DNA of 64,000 bases. Origin: Tumebacillus lacus. GTDB taxonomy: Bacteria > Bacillota > Bacilli > Tumebacillales > Tumebacillaceae. Within the stretch, counting starts at the first letter, position 1; each line of letters starts with the position of its first letter. A program made the translations under genes and the position numbers. Below are positions 22,301 through 29,776 of the stretch, one piece after another. The notes beneath the pieces are model-generated. The model was not told the DNA's origin. It did no database searches and saw only the letters and a program-made list of their open reading frames with translations. Where the stretch lies: assembly GCF_026410385.1 (NCBI RefSeq), contig NZ_JAPMLT010000007.1, positions 1 to 64,000 of the forward strand. The letters run 5' to 3'.

Positions 22301-23643
22301 GCGATGCGATTGAGGCGTTCGGAAAGAGTCTGCATTTCTTCTGAAAGATGGTCGAGTTGGTTATCTTGGTGCTGAGCGGTTCGCTCCAAAACGTTTGCTA
22401 ATTTCGAGTACACGTACCCTTTGCTTTTGGCATAGTCGTGAACTTGGGCCACGTGTTTTTGCAAGTGAATGGAACCGAGCCGATTGTATACGACATTGAG
22501 CGCAGTCGGTTTTTGGCAGACGACAAGTACTCGTTCACCCCGTGCCATCCTGTCGGCTACGAGGTTTACAATGACCTGTGACTTGCCTGTTCCAGGAGGA
22601 CCGTGAACGATCAATCCCCTTGAGTCTCGTGATGCAGCGACGACAGCTTCCTGACTGGCATCCGTTTCTGTAACAAAATAGTTCTCTGTCTCATGGACGT
22701 GATTTAGGATTTCATTGTCGATTTTGTCATGGTCATTGCTTTCGACATGGTCATCAGATGAACGGAACAGATCGTGCAAAAGGCCTTCAGTCGGAAAGTG
22801 TTGCAGCAAGTATTGGTAGTCATGGAGCAACGTACTGGTGGATTGTTGATACTTACCGATAACAGCACAGGGGCGAATCGTAAAACCTTTTTTGTAATTT
22901 GGCGCATCTTTGGTTGTCATGTTCTTGAAAGGTATTAAATTTGCGTACGAAGACCCGTTTTCTGAGAGGGCGGGCGGAATTGCAAAGAGATCCATCTGTT
23001 CCGTTGCCGGTGTTTGCGGGTGAAGATCGAGAGAGACAGGGATGTTGTAACCAGCGAGAAGATCTGTTACAAAAGGCAAGACTTGCGATAAATCTTTCGG
23101 CAAATTCTCCATTTGGCGCTCAAGTTCATCCCCGATTTGTATATTGGCAAATTTTTGCGCGGCCAACAAGAAGGTACGATTGAGGAAGGGGTCGTTCTCC
23201 AAGTCGCTTTCAATCACCCATTGAAGAACACCTCGAATCTTGACTCGTTTTAACTTGGCCGGATAAAACAGAAGCGGACTGCGTATGAAAAGATCCTCGT
23301 GAAAGTATCCTTCAAGGAATCCATAGGCTACGTAGAACGTGTTCATCCCGGTTTCTTGTTCGATCAGGTCGATCTCTCGCTTTAACTGGGTGAGGCGGTG
23401 GGCAAGGGACATTCCATTTTCGGACAAATCCCCCGTTGGTAGAAAAGGCACTAGCTCTTTTCGGGATGTGACCTCTTCTAAAACAGAAGCAGCTTGTCCA
23501 GTTTGCCAATGGTTTAACGTAAATAAATCGAAATGATTTTTATTGTAGAGCTTCATTAGTTTGAGACTTTTGTTCCGTCCTGTCAGATCTGTTAGTCGAT
23601 CACGATACAGTGTGAGCAACTCACGTGCTTTTGCATCTTCCAA
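19360..23643 (-). CDS. DUF4011 / SF1 helicase / Vsr-like (MTES_1575) nuclease fusion
   Basis: This 1427-residue protein has an N-terminal DUF4011-like segment (LTDLTGRNKSLKL, residues 17-29). Helicase superfamily 1 motifs follow: Walker A GPPGTGKS at 348-355, DLVIFDEASQLP, GDEKQLPPSNFF, NVQGDERDIIVFSVAYA and NVAITRAKEKAYLV. A C-terminal Vsr/REase_MTES_1575 nuclease (GYRIDLAVLHPSNPDIYLLG then IECDGATYHS ... GWTIHRIWS) ends it. This architecture is known from phage-defence proteins, including the Hhe type. The start is TTG 23643 with a strong AGGAGGG upstream. The gene is clearly richer in AT than its neighbours, which suggests acquisition by transfer. Confidence 0.85.
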   Translation of the reverse strand: MEDAKARELLTLYRDRLTDLTGRNKSLKLMKLYNKNHFDLFTLNHWQTGQAASVLEEVTSRKELVPFLPTGDLSENGMSLAHRLTQLKREIDLIEQETGMNTFYVAYGFLEGYFHEDLFIRSPLLFYPAKLKRVKIRGVLQWVIESDLENDPFLNRTFLLAAQKFANIQIGDELERQMENLPKDLSQVLPFVTDLLAGYNIPVSLDLHPQTPATEQMDLFAIPPALSENGSSYANLIPFKNMTTKDAPNYKKGFTIRPCAVIGKYQQSTSTLLHDYQYLLQHFPTEGLLHDLFRSSDDHVESNDHDKIDNEILNHVHETENYFVTETDASQEAVVAASRDSRGLIVHGPPGTGKSQVIVNLVADRMARGERVLVVCQKPTALNVVYNRLGSIHLQKHVAQVHDYAKSKGYVYSKLANVLERTAQHQDNQLDHLSEEMQTLSERLNRIARSLHIKRPFGKTLYWLYNHARWDSSLRIDVSKLMENMTYEELRKQSQTLREIVLLMSKYDQPNHPWSNRKNFASYTIEDHRELEEMLTDIMNLMKQGVACKTKTEFAYPPSYFLTHRETLDGLEMSIRILQNANMNRHILLYYQNESREFEHEDELQKVKHLLSALQRQVQLLENRPDPVTHLASGEAQDWVRKINEFLELNQKSFTRWFSSSWRSLRKELEAYCKKQGILFDGVSVRQHLEQIETFLKYESMRAEAKSHHLFSDAPLLNEHQEWEKWIGLKKRAIEFLSLYVQAQVIYPKWLPNLNSPKDLEQLAATSFSDSVLRTIELTEITKQLRSIVDRLHPYFEQDQLVELRKDVDNGIYDHDTYLRLLRSLDDFESIVQLDQRKTALNQLQTRLIELCLEKAPLDSRSDIVEHWQRLIENNYYNQWILQIESEEPHVKEVSTELYISHVARYRDLLKEKRIKLPRLIDHRLFQRSLDVTNPNRRTLQHEAKKKRSQPALRKMMSSFAEDLLRLVPCWLCTPEAVSAIFPHQQGLFDLVIFDEASQLPVENAVPSILRAQKIVVAGDEKQLPPSNFFQRTADEEELEDEEKSAEYKNASDKTAQSLLEWGKSRFTDQWLAWHYRSKHQALINFSNYAFYGRRMQIAPNATFGTEKPLEFIQVNGTWIGQQNLVEAERTVDIVIYLLRNRPEKTLGIITFNAKQTELINDIFDRRSAESPEVQLLLEEAKQRKNGEEDVGLFVKNIENVQGDERDIIVFSVAYAKNEEGKMPSSFGPLQREAGPNRLNVAITRAKEKAYLVCSFDPAEWHRAETYKSGVRLLKRYLEYGKAISEGNDQLVETILKGILDTHTVQAEDDQGVYESIFEEEVGEALKRRGYEIKKQVGFSGYRIDLAVLHPSNPDIYLLGIECDGATYHSSKVARERDLYRQRFLESQGWTIHRIWSRNWWASPEKELDRLVQKIEQMVETSHHQHV

Positions 23644-23749
23644 TACGACACCCTCCTAAAGTACTGTTCAAATTAATTATAGGTTTTCATGACACATTTG
23701 AGTACCGTTTTTGTACAATGGGAAGATAATCGAGAGAGGGGGGACCTCG

Positions 23750-24799
23750 TTGAAACTGGGTGCTCGGATTGTCAAGACGGGTGCGGCGGTGGCGTTGGCG
23801 CTTGGGGTGTGCGAGTGGCTCGGGTTTGAGGATGCTGCGTTTGCGGCGATTGCGGCGACGTTGATGATTCAGCCTTCGCTCTATCGGTCGTGGAAACATT
23901 TTCTGGAACAGTTGCAGGCCAATCTGATCGGGGTGACGATTGCGGTCGGCGGGGTGCTGTTGCTCGGGCATCATCCGCTGGTGGTCGGGCTGCTGGTCAT
24001 CACCGTGATCACGATCAATCTGCGGTTGAAATATGACCGGAGCATCGGCCTTTCGGTGTTTGCGGCCATCGCGGTGACGGAGGGTGCGGCGGGCACCGGG
24101 GCGTATCTGCCGTTTGCGCTGCATCGGTTTGAGTTGATCCTGATCGGCATCTTCTCGGCGACGCTGCTCAACGTGCTCTTTATCCCGCCGAAGTACGAAG
24201 GCCAACTCCTTCATGAGATCAAGGAGACGCGGGATCAGATGTCCCTGCTCATGCGCAATATGATCACACAGGAGATCCGCGCGTTCCCGGAAGAGAAAGA
24301 GAAGGTGCTGGAGCGGCTGAAGTCGACGGAGGAGTATTTTGAGCGGTATCGCGAGGAGCAGACTTATATGCGCCGGGACAAGCATCAGGCGGCAAGGCGG
24401 CTGGTGCTGTTTAAGCGGATGATCCATCTGCTCTATAAGGAGATGGAGACGATCCGCACGCTGGACCGGCATCTGCCGTTTCTGAACGTGGCTTGCGGAC
24501 AAGAGATGCGGGATCGGCTGCAGGTGCATATCTCGACCCTGACCGCGTATCATCAAAAGATCCTCGGCAAATACGAGGGCACGATCAAGACGCAGTATCC
24601 GCATGAAAAATCGGCCAAGGTGTTTGAGGGACATGAGCGGCTCCTGCGAGATTTGATCGAGCTGTACGATCCTCGGACGGAACAGACGCTGTGGGTGCAC
24701 GTGCTGCCTGTGGTGGCGGTGCTCAGCGATCTGGCACTGCAGATGGATCATCTGGATAAATTGATCGATGTGTACAGCACGCATCACAAAACGATCTGA
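23750..24799 (+). CDS. Aromatic acid exporter family (ArAE/FUSC-like) membrane protein
   Basis: The 349-residue protein has about five hydrophobic segments in the first 145 residues (including GAAVALALGVCEWLGF, ATLMIQPSLYRSWKHFLEQL and LIGVTIAVGGVLLLG). A cytoplasmic coiled helical domain of some 200 residues follows. This is the layout of the ArAE_1/YqjA proteins of Bacilli, which belong to the FUSC exporter group. The start appears to be TTG 23750 after GAGGGGGGACC; a further in-frame TTG lies at 23711. The substrate is unknown. The antiporter gene follows after about 60 bp. Confidence 0.75.
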   Translation: MKLGARIVKTGAAVALALGVCEWLGFEDAAFAAIAATLMIQPSLYRSWKHFLEQLQANLIGVTIAVGGVLLLGHHPLVVGLLVITVITINLRLKYDRSIGLSVFAAIAVTEGAAGTGAYLPFALHRFELILIGIFSATLLNVLFIPPKYEGQLLHEIKETRDQMSLLMRNMITQEIRAFPEEKEKVLERLKSTEEYFERYREEQTYMRRDKHQAARRLVLFKRMIHLLYKEMETIRTLDRHLPFLNVACGQEMRDRLQVHISTLTAYHQKILGKYEGTIKTQYPHEKSAKVFEGHERLLRDLIELYDPRTEQTLWVHVLPVVAVLSDLALQMDHLDKLIDVYSTHHKTI

Positions 24800-24860
24800 T
24801 TTTAAGCAGGATTTTAGACTTGGTAAAAAGAACCTTTTCTTGATGGAAAGGGGTGTGAGG

Positions 24861-26432
24861 ATGCACAGTAATTTTGAAACGATCCTCTTGTTATTGGCGA
24901 TCGCCACATTGGTAACGGCGGTGGCGAAAAAAAGGAATCATCCGTATCCGATCGCGTTGGTGATCGTGGGGGCTGTGATCGGGTTGGTTCCGATCAGCGG
25001 TTTGGAGTCGTTGAAGGAGTTTGTGGCAGAGGATGAGGTGTTCCGGTTTGCGATCATTTCGATCTTCTTGCCGGCCTTGCTGGGTGAGGCGGCGTTGAAA
25101 TTGCCGTTTTCCCACCTGCTGGACAATCGTCGTCCGATCCTGACGCTGGCGGTCGGGACGACGTTGATCTCGTTTCTTGTGATCGGGATGGGCGGGCATC
25201 TGTGGCTCGGGCTGTCGCTGCAGGTGGCGTTTGTGTTTGCGGCGTTGATGTCGGCGACCGACCCGGTCAGTGTGATCTCGATCTTTAAGAGCATGCGCGT
25301 CGATCATCGGCTGGCAACGGTCATCGAAGGCGAAAGTTTGATCAATGACGGGATCGCCGTGGTGTTGTTTAATATCTCGGCGTATCATCTGTTGCAATAC
25401 ATAGATGCAGGCGCGATGGGGTTTGGCTACGCGCTGGTGGAGTTTGCGAAGGTGGCGGCCGGCGGGTTGATTATCGGCGGTGCGCTCGGCTATGCGTTTT
25501 CGCAAGTCACGCGGCTGTTCGATGACTATCCGCTCGAGATTATTTTCTCGATGATCCTGTTTTACGGGTCGTTCTTTATCGCGGAGCACTTCCATGTGTC
25601 CGGGGTGATCGCGGTGGTGACGGCGGCGTTGATCTTTGGCAACTACGGGGCGAAGATCGGGATGTCGCCGACGACCAAGCTGAACATTTCATCGTTCTGG
25701 GATGTGACGGCGCTGCTGGCCAACTCGCTGGTCTTTTTGATGGTCGGCCTTGAGATCACGCGGATCGATGTGTTGGATAAATGGGGGCTGATCGCAGGCG
25801 CGGTGTTGATCGTGCTCGTGGCCCGGAGCATCGGGGTGTACGGGGCGTTGGTGTTTGTTCGACATTTCCCGGGAAAGTGGAAGCATGTGTTGAACTGGGG
25901 CGGATTGAAAGGTTCGCTGTCGATTGCGTTGGCACTGTCTCTGCCGCTGAATTTTGAGGGGCGTGAGGATCTGCTGTTGCTGGCGTTCTCGGTGGTGTTG
26001 TTCTCGTTGGTGTTCCAGGGACTGACGGTGAAGCCGTTGATCTCGATGCTCGGCGTACGGGCGGAGAGTGCGGGTCTGGCTGTCTATGAAGAGGTCATCA
26101 CCTCGATCCACCGCCGCAAGATGGCGATCCATCGCCTCGGACAGTTGCGGGAGGATGCGCTGATTTCCGATGTGGTGTACCGGCAGTTGCACGATGAGTA
26201 CAAGGGGCAGTTGGAGAGCGGGTATCAGCGATTGGAATCGCTGTATCAGGAACATCCGCATCTGCAGGAAGAGCAGATCGACATGGCGCGGGAGCAGGCG
26301 CTCTATATGGAGTACGAAGCGGTGGAGGAACTGCACCGCCGCCATGTGATCTCGGAGCAAGTCACCGAAGAGGAGCGGGAGAAACTGCTCAACCAGATCG
26401 AAGCTGAAAAATCCAAGCGGGATACGCATTAG
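24861..26432 (+). CDS. Sodium/proton antiporter, CPA1 family
   Basis: The 523-residue protein has about 12 membrane segments with CPA1 signatures: SATDPVSVISIFK, the ion-site region EGESLINDGIAVVLF, and NWGGLKGSLSIALALSLP. The C-terminal 110 residues are hydrophilic and helical, as in NhaP/NhaG-type exchangers, and probably regulatory. It would exchange cytoplasmic sodium or potassium for protons. ATG 24861 follows AAAGGGGTGTGAGG. It is likely co-transcribed with the ArAE gene. Confidence 0.88.
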   Translation: MHSNFETILLLLAIATLVTAVAKKRNHPYPIALVIVGAVIGLVPISGLESLKEFVAEDEVFRFAIISIFLPALLGEAALKLPFSHLLDNRRPILTLAVGTTLISFLVIGMGGHLWLGLSLQVAFVFAALMSATDPVSVISIFKSMRVDHRLATVIEGESLINDGIAVVLFNISAYHLLQYIDAGAMGFGYALVEFAKVAAGGLIIGGALGYAFSQVTRLFDDYPLEIIFSMILFYGSFFIAEHFHVSGVIAVVTAALIFGNYGAKIGMSPTTKLNISSFWDVTALLANSLVFLMVGLEITRIDVLDKWGLIAGAVLIVLVARSIGVYGALVFVRHFPGKWKHVLNWGGLKGSLSIALALSLPLNFEGREDLLLLAFSVVLFSLVFQGLTVKPLISMLGVRAESAGLAVYEEVITSIHRRKMAIHRLGQLREDALISDVVYRQLHDEYKGQLESGYQRLESLYQEHPHLQEEQIDMAREQALYMEYEAVEELHRRHVISEQVTEEEREKLLNQIEAEKSKRDTH

Positions 26433-26459
26433 GGAAAGTCCAGAAGAAACGTGAGCATA

Positions 26460-26550
26460 GCATGAGCTTGAGTACGGGCATGAGTACGGGCATGAGCACG
26501 GGCATGAGCACGAGCATGAGCACGAGCATGAGCACGGGCATGAAGCACGG
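26460..26550. repeat. 12-bp tandem repeat array (GCATGAGCACGG type)
   Basis: About seven near-identical 12-bp units (GCATGAGYACGR) follow the antiporter stop. Third-unit differences (GTACGG, GCACGG, GCACGA) are the only variation, and the last unit has a one-base insertion. No coding frame across it is supported. It looks like a slippage-expanded array. Confidence 0.85.
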
Positions 26551-26594
26551 GCTTTGAGACTCATGCGTGTCCGCGCGGTGTATTTCATAGGAAA

Positions 26595-26636
26595 AGCGGT
26601 TCGTCTCCTGCTGAAGGAGATGAACCGCTGTTTTGT
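26595..26636. terminator. Bidirectional terminator between converging genes
   Basis: AGCGGTTCGTCTCCT (26595-26609) pairs with AGGAGATGAACCGCT (26615-26629), followed by TTTTG on plus and TTTTCC on minus. Confidence 0.9.
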
Positions 26637-26650
26637 TCTTCGGGCGTAGG

Positions 26651-27337
26651 TTATTTCTTCTCGGCAAGCAGGGTTTCGATGCCTTTGAGGATCGTGGCGT
26701 CTTCCATGTCCGGGCCCATCAGGTAGGACTGGCGCAGGTTGTTGTTTGCGTCGAGCAGGAAGAGGCGGTCGTTGTGGGCAAAGTCTTTGCCGCCGTGGGT
26801 GGAGTGCTCCAGCATGATCTCGTCAGCCGAGACGCCGAATTGGTCCATGACTTTTTGCGTTTGTTCGGCGTTGCCGCGCAGGAATTCCCAGTGCTTGGTG
26901 TCCGCGCTGTAGGACTCGGCAAATTTTTTCATGACGTCTGCCGTGTCGCGCTCGGGATCGACGGTGATCGAGAGAAATTTGACATCGTCCATGTTGACGC
27001 CTTTGTTTTTCAGCTGTTGCATCATCGACGCCATGCGTCCGGTGGTAATCGGGCAAGCGTCCGGGCAGTTGGTGTACATGAAGTAGACGAGGCGCGCTTT
27101 GCCTTTGAGCTCGTCGTCGAGGGAGACCTGCTGGCTGTTTATGTTTTCCAAGGTGAACGGTTCAATCTGTGCGATCACCGACAGATCGTCAGACGCGCCC
27201 GACTGCTGGTCACCGGATGACGCGTGCTCATGGCTGCCGTGCGCGTTCTGCTGCTGCGGGGAGCAGGCGGCCAGCGCAGCGGCGAGCGTCAATGCGCCCA
27301 AAATACCTGCTGTATATCGGAAAAGTGGGTGTTTCAC
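26651..27337 (-). CDS. SCO1/SenC-family copper chaperone lipoprotein
   Basis: The 228-residue protein has a lipoprotein signal ending LAAC at about residue 25, then a His-rich linker and a thioredoxin-like SCO domain. The copper-binding CPDACP motif is in YTNCPDACPITTGRM, and the distal histidine is in DFAHNDRLFLLD. SCO proteins load the CuA centre of cytochrome c oxidase or act as thiol reductases outside the membrane. It is monocistronic and faces a terminator shared with the antiporter gene. Confidence 0.9.
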   Translation of the reverse strand: MKHPLFRYTAGILGALTLAAALAACSPQQQNAHGSHEHASSGDQQSGASDDLSVIAQIEPFTLENINSQQVSLDDELKGKARLVYFMYTNCPDACPITTGRMASMMQQLKNKGVNMDDVKFLSITVDPERDTADVMKKFAESYSADTKHWEFLRGNAEQTQKVMDQFGVSADEIMLEHSTHGGKDFAHNDRLFLLDANNNLRQSYLMGPDMEDATILKGIETLLAEKK

Positions 27338-27444
27338 TGTGAATTCACTCCTTTGTCAACGATAAGTGTACCGTGTATCAAAAGGTGGGGCAATGGACAA
27401 TTCATGAAAAAACAGTGACAGGGGAAAGCAGGAAACGAGGTGAG

Positions 27445-27473
27445 TAGGCAAAAGGGAGAATCTTCTGTATAAT
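27445..27473 (+). promoter_or_regulatory. Possible promoter for the GNAT gene
   Basis: TAGGCA (27445-27450) and TATAAT (27468-27473) are 17 bp apart, 33 bp before the GTG start. The -10 is perfect, the -35 weak. Confidence 0.5.
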
Positions 27474-27505
27474 CTCTGGAAAAGGGACAGCAGGAGGCGG
27501 AATGA

Positions 27506-28066
27506 GTGGCGGAACGGATCACACAACGAGAGCATGTGTTGCGTAACGGACAGAGGTTGACGGTACGGGAGGCGGTCCCGGCCGATGCTGCGCAGACGAT
27601 CGCTCATCTGCGGCAGGCAGCAGGGGAGACGAACCATCTGTCGTTTGGCCCTGGCGAATATTCCACGCCGCTGGAGCATCAGCAGATGATGATCTCGGAG
27701 ATGGCGATCAAACCGAATTGTCTGTTCCTCGTCGGGGAGGCGGACGGGGAGATGGTCTCGATGCTGACGTTCACGTCAGGCGTGCGGGCGCGGAAGGCGC
27801 ATCAGGGCGAGTTTGGCCTGACGGTGGTGCAGTCGCATTGGGGGCAGGGGATCGGTGAGTTCATGTTGCGCTATCTGATCGACTGGTCCCGGCAGAACGG
27901 CGTGACGCGCAAAATCAACCTGCGCGTGCTGGTGACCAATGCGGCGGGAATCGCGTTGTACCGCAAGTTGGGATTTGAGGAAGAGGGGCGGATCAGGCGC
28001 GAAACGTTCCTCGATGGACAATTCGTCGACACGCTCCTGATGGGGCTTTGCATCGACCCGGACTGA
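27506..28066 (+). CDS. GNAT-family N-acetyltransferase
   Basis: The 186-residue protein shows the GNAT fold: VREAVPADA at the N-terminus, the acetyl-CoA loop VVQSHWGQGIGEFMLRYLI (Q/R-x-x-G-x-G/A pattern) and NAAGIALYRKLGFEEEGR near the C-terminus. It is close to the YkkB/RimJ-like L-amino-acid or peptide acetyltransferases; the acceptor is unknown. The GTG at 27506 follows AGGAGGCGG. The stop codon lies inside the stem of the terminator. Confidence 0.85.
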   Translation: MAERITQREHVLRNGQRLTVREAVPADAAQTIAHLRQAAGETNHLSFGPGEYSTPLEHQQMMISEMAIKPNCLFLVGEADGEMVSMLTFTSGVRARKAHQGEFGLTVVQSHWGQGIGEFMLRYLIDWSRQNGVTRKINLRVLVTNAAGIALYRKLGFEEEGRIRRETFLDGQFVDTLLMGLCIDPD

Positions 28067-28091
28067 ATGCAGGGATCAGTCCGGGTTTTTT
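28056..28091 (+). terminator. Terminator overlapping the GNAT stop codon
   Basis: ACCCGGACTGA (28056-28066) pairs with TCAGTCCGGGT (28076-28086), followed by a T-run. The upstream arm contains the TGA stop codon. Confidence 0.88.
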
Positions 28092-28202
28092 GCTGCCTAT
28101 TTTCCAAGTCAGGCGGGCAGGAGCCTTTCCCATTCTGGGGGGAGTTGCATTACATGTACTGTGTCAACAACACAAAACGAGCCGCGAAAGGAGTGTTGTT
28201 CC

Positions 28203-28325
28203 ATGTACGGTGTTTTCGGTGCTTACACCCAATGGGCGGTGGTCTTCCTGATCATCTTCGTCCTGTTCATCCTGCTGGTCCCGCAGTGCTACCCGGTGCA
28301 AACGACCACGATCAAGTGCCACTAA
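28203..28325 (+). CDS. YjcZ-like small sporulation membrane peptide
   Basis: A 40-residue product starts MYGVFGAYTQ, continues into a single hydrophobic helix (VVFLIIFVLFILLV) and ends in a short tail with two cysteines. The MYG start, short aromatic N-terminus and FVLFILLV core resemble the YjcZ/YczN family of tiny spore-associated proteins. AAAGGAG lies 9 bp before ATG 28203, and a good terminator follows. The call rests on pattern only. Confidence 0.6.
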   Translation: MYGVFGAYTQWAVVFLIIFVLFILLVPQCYPVQTTTIKCH

Positions 28326-28356
28326 TCGCAGACGGAGGGAGCGTATCCCTCGCCAA

Positions 28357-28390
28357 ATACGGAGCCCGGTGACGGGCTCCGTATTTTTTG
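28357..28390 (+). terminator. Rho-independent terminator
   Basis: ATACGGAGCCCG/CGGGCTCCGTAT with a GTGA loop and T-run. Confidence 0.92.
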
Positions 28391-28554
28391 CTGTTGAAAA
28401 AGATTCTCAAAATCAATCAAGTGCCATATTTGGTCATGAAACTCGTTCTCAATTAAAAATCGCGGATTTTCTCTTGTTTTTGTGTTTTTCCTCTGTTTCT
28501 TGTGATATGATAATACCAACAAAACGGTACAGTCACCGAGAGGAGGCGAACGCG

Positions 28555-29565
28555 ATGCATGAACATCATCATGAACATCATCATTCTTCACATCATGAAT
28601 TGTCGGGAAAATCGGAACGGGTAATCCGGATCGGCATGATCCTGACCTTTGTGATCTTTCTCGTCAAGATCATCGGCGGGTATCTGACCGGTTCGCTGGC
28701 TCTGCTCTCCGACGGTTGGCACCTGGGCGGCGATCTGGTCACGCTGTTGCTCTCGTGGTGGGGTGTGAGGCAGGCGGTCAAACCGGCGACGAAACGGCAG
28801 TCGTTCGGGATGTACCGGGCGGAGATCGTGACGGCGTTCATGGCCAATTTGATTCTCGTCGGTGTGGGCGGCTATATCTTGGTGGAAGCGGTGGAGGCGT
28901 ATCTGCACCCGGTCGCGGTGTCGTCGGGCTGGATCTTCTGGCTGACGGCGGCGGGGCTGGTGGTGTATACGATCCTGACGTATATGCTGAGCAAGGAAAA
29001 GGACAATCTAAACGCCAAATCGGCGTGGCTGCACTTCCTCGGCGATGCGCTGTCTTCGGTGGCGATCTTGATCGGGGCGGTGGTAATCTGGCTGACCGGG
29101 TGGTACGCGGTCGATGCGATCCTCGGCGGACTGGTCGGCGTGGTGATCGTGATCGGAGCGGCGAAGATGGCGTGGGAAGCGGCGCGCATCCTGCTCCAGT
29201 TTGCCCCGGAGCATATCCATCCGGAAGAGGTGGAGCGGTCGTTGATCGCGCTGGATGAGGTGGAGTCGGTGACCGACCTGCATCTGTGGAGCATGACGCC
29301 GACGCAGCACTACATGAGCGTCCATCTGGCGGTCACGGTGACGACGATCGGCGAAGGAGAGCGGATCATCCGGCTGGTGCAGCAGAAGATGTATGAGCAA
29401 TACGGCATCCACCATGTGACGGTGCAACTGGAGACGTCGTCGTGCTCGACGTGCTTCCACACGGCGGTGGACATGGAGAGCCATTGCAAGGAGTGCCCGT
29501 CGCTGACGAATGCGTGCTTGATCTCCCTGGACGGGATGCGGGCGAACAAAGTGATGGGGTCGTAA
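28555..29565 (+). CDS. Cation diffusion facilitator (CzcD-like zinc/cobalt exporter)
   Basis: The 336-residue protein starts with a His-rich stretch (HEHHHEHHHSSHHE), then six membrane helices. The zinc site residues are LSDGWHLGGD in helix 2 and HFLGDALSSV in helix 5. The cytoplasmic domain ends with a Cys-rich tail (SCSTCFHTAVDMESHCKECP), which is more elaborate than in most homologues and may add a metal site. GAGGAGGCG precedes ATG 28555. It probably exports Zn, Co or Cd in exchange for protons. Confidence 0.9.
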   Translation: MHEHHHEHHHSSHHELSGKSERVIRIGMILTFVIFLVKIIGGYLTGSLALLSDGWHLGGDLVTLLLSWWGVRQAVKPATKRQSFGMYRAEIVTAFMANLILVGVGGYILVEAVEAYLHPVAVSSGWIFWLTAAGLVVYTILTYMLSKEKDNLNAKSAWLHFLGDALSSVAILIGAVVIWLTGWYAVDAILGGLVGVVIVIGAAKMAWEAARILLQFAPEHIHPEEVERSLIALDEVESVTDLHLWSMTPTQHYMSVHLAVTVTTIGEGERIIRLVQQKMYEQYGIHHVTVQLETSSCSTCFHTAVDMESHCKECPSLTNACLISLDGMRANKVMGS

Positions 29566-29709
29566 TAAAAAGATAAAAAAACAAAAATTAGAAACAAGAT
29601 CAAGCAAAGACAAAGCCAAGAGCAGATGCAACAAAGAGCAGATTAGTGCAAAGGGCAGATCAGATGCAAGGCATTGGGCGGGGTCTAGGATCTTGTGTAA
29701 ATGCAAGAA

Positions 29710-29745
29710 AGGCTATCGGGGTGTTCGCCCGGTAGCCTGTTTTGT
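29710..29745. terminator. Terminator between CDF and uvsE (converging)
   Basis: AGGCTATCGGG (29710-29720) pairs with CCCGGTAGCCT (29728-29738), then GTTTTGT. The preceding 140 bp after the CDF stop is A/G-rich with loose GAGCAGAT-like repeats and no gene. Confidence 0.8.
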
Positions 29746-29776
29746 CATGTTCGCCTTTGTGTTGCTTTCTTTGTAG

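Noticed and set aside
26460-26550. Tandem array as a CRISPR
   Set aside because: Units are 12 bp and contiguous, with no unique spacers.
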